A stretch of 64,000 bases of DNA, taken from NCBI RefSeq assembly GCF_963457605.1, contig NZ_OY735139.1:2131001-2195000 (forward strand), read 5' to 3'. The DNA comes from an uncultured Gellertiella sp. (GTDB lineage Bacteria; Pseudomonadota; Alphaproteobacteria; Rhizobiales; Rhizobiaceae). The notes under the pieces are model-generated. The model ran no database searches and was not told the origin of the DNA. It worked only from the letters and a program-made list of their open reading frames with translations. Numbering within the stretch: the stretch's first letter is position 1; the number at the start of each line of letters is the position of its first letter. Of this stretch, positions 58,667 through 64,000 are shown in pieces. A program made the translations under genes and the position numbers.

Positions 58667-59263
58667 CTATTTTGGCGCGCGCTTGGCAAGGATGCGCTGC
58701 AGGGTGCGGCGGTGCATGTTGAGCCGCCGCGCCGTCTCCGACACATTGCGCTCGCACATTTCATAGACGCGCTGAATATGTTCCCAGCGCACCCGGTCAG
58801 CCGACATCGGGTTTTCCGGCACTTCCGCCCGTTCGCCCGGCTGGCGGGTGAGGGCGGCAAACACATCGTCGGCATCGGCGGGCTTGGCGAGATAGTCGAT
58901 GGCACCCAGCTTCACCGCCGTCACGGCTGTCGCAATATTGCCGTAGCCGGTCAGCACGATGATATGGGTATCTTCCCGCCGCTGGCGGATCGCCTCGATC
59001 ACATCAAGGCCGTTGCCATCGCCGAGCCGGAGATCGACAACCGCATATTTCGGCGTATGCGCCCTGGCCTTGGCGATGCCTTCCGCCACCGATTCGGCAA
59101 TATCGACCGTGAAGCCCCGGGTTTCCATGGCGCGGGCCAGACGGCGCAGGAACGGTCCGTCGTCATCGACGATCAGCAGCGAGGGATCGGCGGGATCTAT
59201 CATGCCGGGTGCCGTCTGGCTGGCGGCATCGGCGGTGTCGGCGGGTTGTGTTCTGGAAATCAT
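58667..59263 (-). CDS. actR: Response regulator ActR (RegA/PrrA family)
   Basis: 198 residues: receiver with LLIVDDDGPFLRRL, phospho-acceptor near Asp77 in AVVDLRLGDGNG, VLTGYGNIATAVTAVKLGAIDYLAKPADADDV, and a short Fis-like DNA-binding C terminus NVSETARRLNMHRRTLQRILAKRAPK. The family controls redox, acid tolerance and nitrogen/carbon fixation genes. ATG 59263 has GGAG nine bases upstream; an internal Met21 is possible. Forms a pair with actS 41 bp upstream. Confidence 0.95.
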   Translation of the reverse strand: MISRTQPADTADAASQTAPGMIDPADPSLLIVDDDGPFLRRLARAMETRGFTVDIAESVAEGIAKARAHTPKYAVVDLRLGDGNGLDVIEAIRQRREDTHIIVLTGYGNIATAVTAVKLGAIDYLAKPADADDVFAALTRQPGERAEVPENPMSADRVRWEHIQRVYEMCERNVSETARRLNMHRRTLQRILAKRAPK

Positions 59264-59304
59264 CGTATCGCATCTCCCCAGGCATCAATCCTGGCATCTG
59301 TTAC

Positions 59305-60627
59305 TTATGAACCGGGCAGGGCGGATGGTAAAGCCTCATCCGCATCCATCACGTCCCGTCGCCAGCTGACGGAAATTCGCGCGCCCGACGTGCCATCGGT
59401 GCGGTTGGCAAAGGCAACCTTCGCCTCCGACCTTTCGAGCAGCGTCTTGGCAATGAACAGGCCAAGCCCGAGGCCGCCGGCCCGGTCGTCGCGCTGGCGA
59501 CGGGTGACATAGGGTTCGCCGATCCGGCTCAGCACATCCGGCGCATAGCCGGGACCATCGTCCTCGATCACGATCACCACCCGGTCGGCGGTGTGTTCCA
59601 CGGTGATCACCACCTCGCTCCTCGCATAATCCACGGCGTTTTCGATCAGGTTGCCAAGCCCGTAGATGATGCCGGGATTGCGCGACCCCACCGGTTCCCC
59701 GGCGCGTCCGGATGTCTCGACCAGCCGGATTTCGATTCCCGGCTGGCGGTGCGGGGCCAGCACCTCCTCGATCAGCGAGGACAGCGGCAGGCGCCGCATA
59801 TGCGCCTCGTCTGCAGTGGCAAAAGTGGTCAGCCGCCGCAGGATGTCGCGGCAGCGCTCGCTCTGGCTGCGCAGGAGCTGGACATCCTCGCCGAAATGCG
59901 GGTCATGCCCGAGCTCGCGCTCCATTTCCCGGGCAACGACGCTGATGGTCGCAAGCGGCGTGCCCAGCTCATGGGCGGCAGCAGCCGCAAGCCCGTCGAG
60001 CGCGGTCAGGTGTTTTTCCCGCTGCAGCACCAGTTCGGTAGCGGCCAGCGCATCGGCGAGCTGGGTCGCCTCCATCGACACCCGATAGGCATAGAAGGCG
60101 GCAAAGCTGACGGTGCTGACGATAGCGCACCAGATTCCGAGCCGCATCACCGCATCCATCATGAAGGGGCGGTCGGGATACCAGGGCAGCGAGAAGGGCG
60201 AAAACACCAGGACGGTGACGCAGGCCAGCGCGATGGCCATCAGCACCAGGCTCTGGCGGATCGGTTGCGAGGCAAAGGATATGGTGACCGGAACACAGAT
60301 CAGCACGGAAAACGGATTGGCAAGGCCGCCGGTGACGAACAGCAGGGCCGCAAGCTGGATCAGGTCGAAGCCGAGCAGCGCCGAGGTTGCCGCCGGAGCC
60401 AGCCGGTGGGTGGCGGGGAAGCGAAAGGTCAGGTAGAGGTTTGCCGCCGCCAGCAGGCCGACCAGCAGCAGGCTGATGCCGAGCATCATCGGAAACCGGA
60501 ACCAGACATAAACGACGCCGACCGTCAGCGCCTGGCCGGCCACCGCCAGCCAGCGCAGCCGCACCAGGGTTTCGAGCCGCAGCCGGCGGCTGAAATGCGG
60601 ATCTGCGCGAAATGTGGTCAGGTCCAT
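59305..60627 (-). CDS. actS: Redox sensor histidine kinase ActS (RegB/PrrB family)
   Basis: 440 residues with about six membrane segments (residues 25-185). The quinone-sensing motif GGLANPFSVLICV (GGxxNPF) lies near residue 108, the H-box is AAAAHELGTPLATISVVAREM near residue 220, and ATP-binding motifs are NLIENAVDYA, EDDGPGYAPDV and GGLGLGLFIAKTLL. The cysteine in SERCRDILRRL near residue 255 may match the redox-active cysteine of RegB. ATG at 60627; the upstream frame is not conserved. Same orientation as actR and hrpB. Confidence 0.94.
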   Translation of the reverse strand: MDLTTFRADPHFSRRLRLETLVRLRWLAVAGQALTVGVVYVWFRFPMMLGISLLLVGLLAAANLYLTFRFPATHRLAPAATSALLGFDLIQLAALLFVTGGLANPFSVLICVPVTISFASQPIRQSLVLMAIALACVTVLVFSPFSLPWYPDRPFMMDAVMRLGIWCAIVSTVSFAAFYAYRVSMEATQLADALAATELVLQREKHLTALDGLAAAAAHELGTPLATISVVAREMERELGHDPHFGEDVQLLRSQSERCRDILRRLTTFATADEAHMRRLPLSSLIEEVLAPHRQPGIEIRLVETSGRAGEPVGSRNPGIIYGLGNLIENAVDYARSEVVITVEHTADRVVIVIEDDGPGYAPDVLSRIGEPYVTRRQRDDRAGGLGLGLFIAKTLLERSEAKVAFANRTDGTSGARISVSWRRDVMDADEALPSALPGS

Positions 60628-60673
60628 CGCCTGCTGTCCTTCTCGTCTGCACCGGCGGGTGAAACCCGGTCTT

Positions 60674-63136
60674 TCAGGTGCCCCGGGGCTTTGCGCGGTG
60701 GGTGGGCATTGCATTGGCCGGATCATCCGGCCAGGGGTGTTTTGGATAGCGCCCGCGCATGTCGGCACGCACATCCCGCCAGGAACCCGCCCAGAAGCCG
60801 GGAAGATCCCGCGTCATCTGCATCGGTCGATGGGCGGGCGATGTCAATTCGAGCAGGAGCGGCCATTTGCCGCCGCCGATGACGGGATGGACCTTGAGGC
60901 CGAACAGTTCCTGCACCCTGATCGACAGCACCGGCTCTTCGCCGTCATAGCGGATCGGATGGCGTTGTCCGGTCGGCGCGTCGAAATGGGTTGGCGCCAT
61001 AAGGGTGAGGTCACGCTGTGCCTTATGGGGCACCAGTGCCAGCAGGCCTTCGGTCAGGCTGGAGGCGGAAACATCCGGCACCCCCCGCGTCTCGCCCTGA
61101 AACGGCACGAACCAGTCCTCCAGCCGGTCGAGCAAGGCCTGATCTGACGTATCCGGCCAGGGCTCGCCAAGCACCCGGTGCAGGAAGCCGAGCCGTTCGC
61201 GCAATTGGCCCGCCTCCTTGCCGAAGGCGAGGGTCTCCAGCCCAAGCTCCCGCAGCCCGTCCGCCAGCGCCCGCGCCGCCTGTTCGCCGCGCGGCCGGGC
61301 AAGCGGCGTCTCGTCGAGCACGATGGCCCCGATCCGCGTCACCCTTCTGGCGCGGACCTGGCGGCTGTCGCGATCAAACAGGCATTGTTCCTCGCGGGTC
61401 ACGAGCTCCGGCATCGACGCTTCGATCCGCGCCCGGCTGGTCTCGACGGCCGCCAGAACGCGGGCCTGCGCCGCGCGCCCGGTGAGATCGGCAATGACCA
61501 GCATGGCAGATCCCGCCAGCCGCTCGGTTACCGCGATCTCGGCACCCCGCCCATTCGCCATGACGAAGCGCCCGCGTCCGCCCCGCTGCAGGGCAATCCG
61601 GTCGGGAAAAGCGTGCAGCAGCAGATCGCCCGCAACCAAGGGATCGCCCTCCAGTTGCTGCCTGCCTGCGGCAGCGGCCAGCCGGGAGGCAAGTTTGCGC
61701 GCCCCGGAGGCGCGCTCGCCACGATCCTGCCGGAACCGTCGCAGCCGTTCTTCGAGATCGATGTCATTGCCCCCAAGCCCCTGCTCGGTCATCAGCACGG
61801 CAAGCAGGGCAGCCTCCTGTGCATGGCCGGTCCGCGCCGCGGCAATCACCATGGCCGCCAGACGGGTCGGCAGCGCCATGGCGCGGATCTTCTTGCCGTC
61901 GGCGGTCAGCATGCCCTGCCGGTCGAGCGCGCCCAGCTGGGCAAGAAGGGCACGGGCCTCGTTCATCGCTGCCTGCGGCGGCGGATCGATGAAACGCAGC
62001 GCTGCCGGATCCTGCACGCCCCAGTGGCCGAGATCGAGGACGAAGGCGGAGAGGTCGCTTGCCAGGATCTGCGGCGGCGTGAAATCGGGAAGCGCTGCCG
62101 TCTGGCCCTGGTGCCAGAGGCGAATGGCGATGCCCGGTTCGGTACGCCCCGCGCGTCCGGCCCGCTGGTCCGCCGAGGCGCGCGACACCCGCACCGTCTC
62201 CAGCCGGGTAATGCCGGTCGAGGGCTCGAACACCGGCAGCCGCTGCAGGCCGCTGTCGATCACCACCCGGACCCCGTCGATGGTGATCGAGGTCTCGGCA
62301 ATCGAAGTGGCGAGAACGACCTTGCGGGTGCCGGGGGCTGTCGGCCTTATCGCTGTTTCCTGTTCCTTCTGGGTGAGGTTGCCGTAAAGCGGCACCACCC
62401 GCGTGGTTTCGGGAAGACGCCCCTCCAGCCGTTCGGCGGTGCGGGCAATTTCTGCCTGTCCGGGCAGGAAGGCGAGGATCGATCCGCTTTCGCTGCGATG
62501 CGCCTCCAGGATGGCGCGCGTCATTGCGTCCTCGATCCGCTCATTCGGCACCCGGTCCTGATGCCGGATCTCGATGGGAAAGCTTCGCCCATGGCTTTCG
62601 ATCAGGGGTGCGTCGTCGAGAAGGGCTCTGACGCTCGCCACATCAAGGGTTGCCGACATCACCACCAGTCTGAGATCATCGCGCAGGGCCAAGCGCACAT
62701 CCAGCGCCAGCGCCAGGCCGAAATCCGCATCCAGCGAACGCTCGTGAAATTCATCGAACAGCACGGCGGCGACGCCCTCCAGCGTGGGGTCGTCGAGAAT
62801 CATCCGGGTAAAGACACCCTCGGTGACCACCTCGATGCGGGTGGCGGCGGATACCCGGGTTTCAAGCCGCATCCGGTAGCCGACGGTCGCACCCACCTCT
62901 TCGCCAAGCAGGGCCGCCATCCGGGAGGCGGCTGCCCGGGCGGCAAGGCGGCGCGGTTCGAGCAGGATGATCCTGCCGTCACCCCGCCAGCCTGCATCGA
63001 GAAGATAGAGCGGAACGACTGTGGTCTTGCCTGCGCCGGGCGGAGCAGACAGGATGGCCGCACCCCTTGTGTCGAGGGCCCTGCCGAGATCGGCAAGCAC
63101 GGCGGTGACCGGCAGATCCGGCAGCTTTTCAGACAT
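60674..63136 (-). CDS. hrpB: ATP-dependent RNA helicase HrpB
   Basis: 820-residue DEAH-type helicase: motif I AILSAPPGAGKTTVVPL, motif II VLFDEFHERSLDADF (DEFH), motif III VMSATLD, motif VI QRAGRAGRTEPGIAIRLW, then HA2 and HrpB C-terminal domains ending GRYPKHPWPDDPANA. Start at 63136 (MSEKLPDLPVTAVL) agrees with family length; an ATG at 63184 that follows the upstream stop as TGAGATG would add 16 residues and allow coupling, and cannot be excluded. Cellular role of bacterial HrpB is poorly defined. Confidence 0.92.
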   Translation of the reverse strand: MSEKLPDLPVTAVLADLGRALDTRGAAILSAPPGAGKTTVVPLYLLDAGWRGDGRIILLEPRRLAARAAASRMAALLGEEVGATVGYRMRLETRVSAATRIEVVTEGVFTRMILDDPTLEGVAAVLFDEFHERSLDADFGLALALDVRLALRDDLRLVVMSATLDVASVRALLDDAPLIESHGRSFPIEIRHQDRVPNERIEDAMTRAILEAHRSESGSILAFLPGQAEIARTAERLEGRLPETTRVVPLYGNLTQKEQETAIRPTAPGTRKVVLATSIAETSITIDGVRVVIDSGLQRLPVFEPSTGITRLETVRVSRASADQRAGRAGRTEPGIAIRLWHQGQTAALPDFTPPQILASDLSAFVLDLGHWGVQDPAALRFIDPPPQAAMNEARALLAQLGALDRQGMLTADGKKIRAMALPTRLAAMVIAAARTGHAQEAALLAVLMTEQGLGGNDIDLEERLRRFRQDRGERASGARKLASRLAAAAGRQQLEGDPLVAGDLLLHAFPDRIALQRGGRGRFVMANGRGAEIAVTERLAGSAMLVIADLTGRAAQARVLAAVETSRARIEASMPELVTREEQCLFDRDSRQVRARRVTRIGAIVLDETPLARPRGEQAARALADGLRELGLETLAFGKEAGQLRERLGFLHRVLGEPWPDTSDQALLDRLEDWFVPFQGETRGVPDVSASSLTEGLLALVPHKAQRDLTLMAPTHFDAPTGQRHPIRYDGEEPVLSIRVQELFGLKVHPVIGGGKWPLLLELTSPAHRPMQMTRDLPGFWAGSWRDVRADMRGRYPKHPWPDDPANAMPTHRAKPRGT

Positions 63137-63185
63137 CATTGCACGCAAAGGCTCCCGGCCCAGGCCTGTGAAAGCCCTGTCCATC

Positions 63186-64000
63186 TCACGATGTCGCCGT
63201 TTCATAGGCAAGAATGGCACCCGCCAGATCTTCCAGCGCGGCACCCACCGATTTGAACAGCGTAATGTCATCCGGGCCGGTGCGGCCCTTGACCGTGCCC
63301 CGGGCGAGTTCGGCAAGTTCGCCGGCAATAGAGTTTTCGCTGATCAGGCCGGCGCGCAACGGCTGAACGATATCGCCGCCCTCGCAGAGCACGCCCGCAC
63401 GGGTATCGACGAACAGCCTTGCCCGCAGCACTGCCCGGTCGTCGCATTCCCGCATCGTCGGCTTGAAGGCTCCAATCAGGTCGAGATGCGCACCGGGCTT
63501 CAGCCATTCGCCGAAAATGAGCGGTTCGCTCGACAGTGTTGCGCAGGAAATGATGTCGGCCTGCCGCGCTGCCCGCTCCAGGTCTGTACAGGCAATGGCA
63601 TTGAGGCCAAGGGCACGGGCCCCGGCGGCGGTCTTTTCCGCATTGTCCCGGTTTCGCCCCCATATATGGAAGTGTCGCAGCGGCCGCACGCTGGCATGCG
63701 CCTCCATGAGATTGAGGGAAAGCCGGCCGGTGCCGACCATCAGCATGGTCTCGGCATTCTCGTCGGCAAGATGACGGGCGGCGACAGCTGACGCTGCTGC
63801 CGTCCGCCGGGCCGTCAGTTCGCCGCCATCGAGAACCGCCAGCATTTCACCGGTCGCTCCCGATGACAGGAGATAGCTGCCAAAGATCGCAGGCAGGCCA
63901 CGGCTGTGATTGTCGGGGAAGACGGACACCAGTTTCACGCCGATATAGCGGCCGGGAACCCAGGCCGGCATCAGCAGCAGGGTCGCATCCCTCTCGCCGG
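63186..64000 (-). CDS. Ornithine cyclodeaminase/mu-crystallin family protein, N terminus outside the window
   Basis: The frame runs off the right edge; the visible part begins GERDATLLLMPAWVPGRYIGVKLVSVFPDN, which matches an internal segment of the family, so roughly 50 residues are missing. The Rossmann loop is LMVGTGRLSLNLMEAH, followed by WGRNRDNAEKTA and ISCATLSSEPLIFGEWLKPGAHLDLIGAFKPTMRE. Members reduce ketimines or cyclise ornithine with NAD(P). Upstream of hrpB in the same orientation, with only one base between stop and the earliest hrpB start. Confidence 0.9.
   Translation of the reverse strand, partial: GERDATLLLMPAWVPGRYIGVKLVSVFPDNHSRGLPAIFGSYLLSSGATGEMLAVLDGGELTARRTAAASAVAARHLADENAETMLMVGTGRLSLNLMEAHASVRPLRHFHIWGRNRDNAEKTAAGARALGLNAIACTDLERAARQADIISCATLSSEPLIFGEWLKPGAHLDLIGAFKPTMRECDDRAVLRARLFVDTRAGVLCEGGDIVQPLRAGLISENSIAGELAELARGTVKGRTGPDDITLFKSVGAALEDLAGAILAYETATS

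Noticed and set aside
61178-63256. A 692-codon plus-strand open frame opposite hrpB
   Set aside because: Antisense to a helicase with all motifs; translation is low-complexity and unrelated to known proteins.

Overview
The window looks like an origin-proximal stretch of a chromosome from a GC-rich alphaproteobacterium, most likely Rhizobiaceae (Rhizobium/Agrobacterium/Allorhizobium relatives). The evidence is the order maf-aroE-coaE-dnaQ-secB, a chvI-chvG-hprK-EIIA(Man)-HPr cluster beside pckA, an ActS/ActR pair, DivL, MmcB, an alphaproteobacterial AccD without its zinc ribbon, and two parS-like 16-mers. Almost everything is housekeeping, with little sign of recent transfer. I see no rRNA, tRNA, CRISPR array, prophage or intact insertion sequence.

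Layout. 1-2.4 kb (+): maf (partial), aroE, coaE, dnaQ. 2.5-3.6 kb (-): secB, fxsA. 3.7-9.1 kb (+): timA, mltA, smr, an XRE regulator, gyrB. 9.1-10.1 kb: a nitroreductase (-) and a 267-bp MITE-like palindromic element. 10.2-14.7 kb (+): PLP decarboxylase, FAH-family hydrolase, PHB depolymerase, DUF2852. 14.8-20.9 kb (+): YgjP metalloprotease, trpF, trpB, trpA, accD, folC. 20.9-33.0 kb (-): trxA, addA, addB, a MurU-like nucleotidyltransferase, a TsaE-AmgK fusion, divL. 33.2-38.7 kb (-): ahcY, then ptsH, EIIA(Man), hprK, chvG, chvI (listed from low to high coordinate; chvI is transcribed first). 39.0-43.1 kb (+): pckA, arfB, alkB, a GT87 glycosyltransferase. 43.1-47.8 kb (-): coaA, hisE, hisF, hisA, hisH, DUF2628, hisB. 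48.1-57.2 kb (+): hslV, hslU, DUF1402, cytochrome P450, hydantoinase-like protein, glcB. 57.3-64 kb: L,D-transpeptidase (-), mmcB (+), actR, actS, hrpB, and an ornithine-cyclodeaminase-family gene (-, cut by the window edge).

Functional themes. Regulation and cell cycle are prominent: DivL carries tyrosine where kinases carry the phospho-acceptor histidine; ChvG/ChvI is co-oriented with a regulatory PTS (HPr kinase, HPr, EIIA) beside the gluconeogenic pckA; ActS/ActR is a redox two-component pair. A peptidoglycan theme runs through MltA, AmgK/MurU and the L,D-transpeptidase. Trp and His biosynthesis genes are partial sets with other genes interspersed (accD/folC after trp; DUF2628 and coaA within or after his).

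Most interesting non-coding items: two parS-like sites, one written into the first codons of aroE; a dense operator-like region upstream of the hydantoinase gene with twin 15-bp palindromes 20 bp apart; a MITE-like element with about 31-bp inverted ends and a 3-bp flanking duplication; a 20-bp-arm inverted repeat between hisB and hslV; a perfect 9-2-9 palindrome upstream of ahcY; and three GANTC methylation sites clustered upstream of divL. I found no clearly undescribed multi-gene system. The closest candidates are the hydantoinase control region and the TsaE-AmgK/MurU arrangement.
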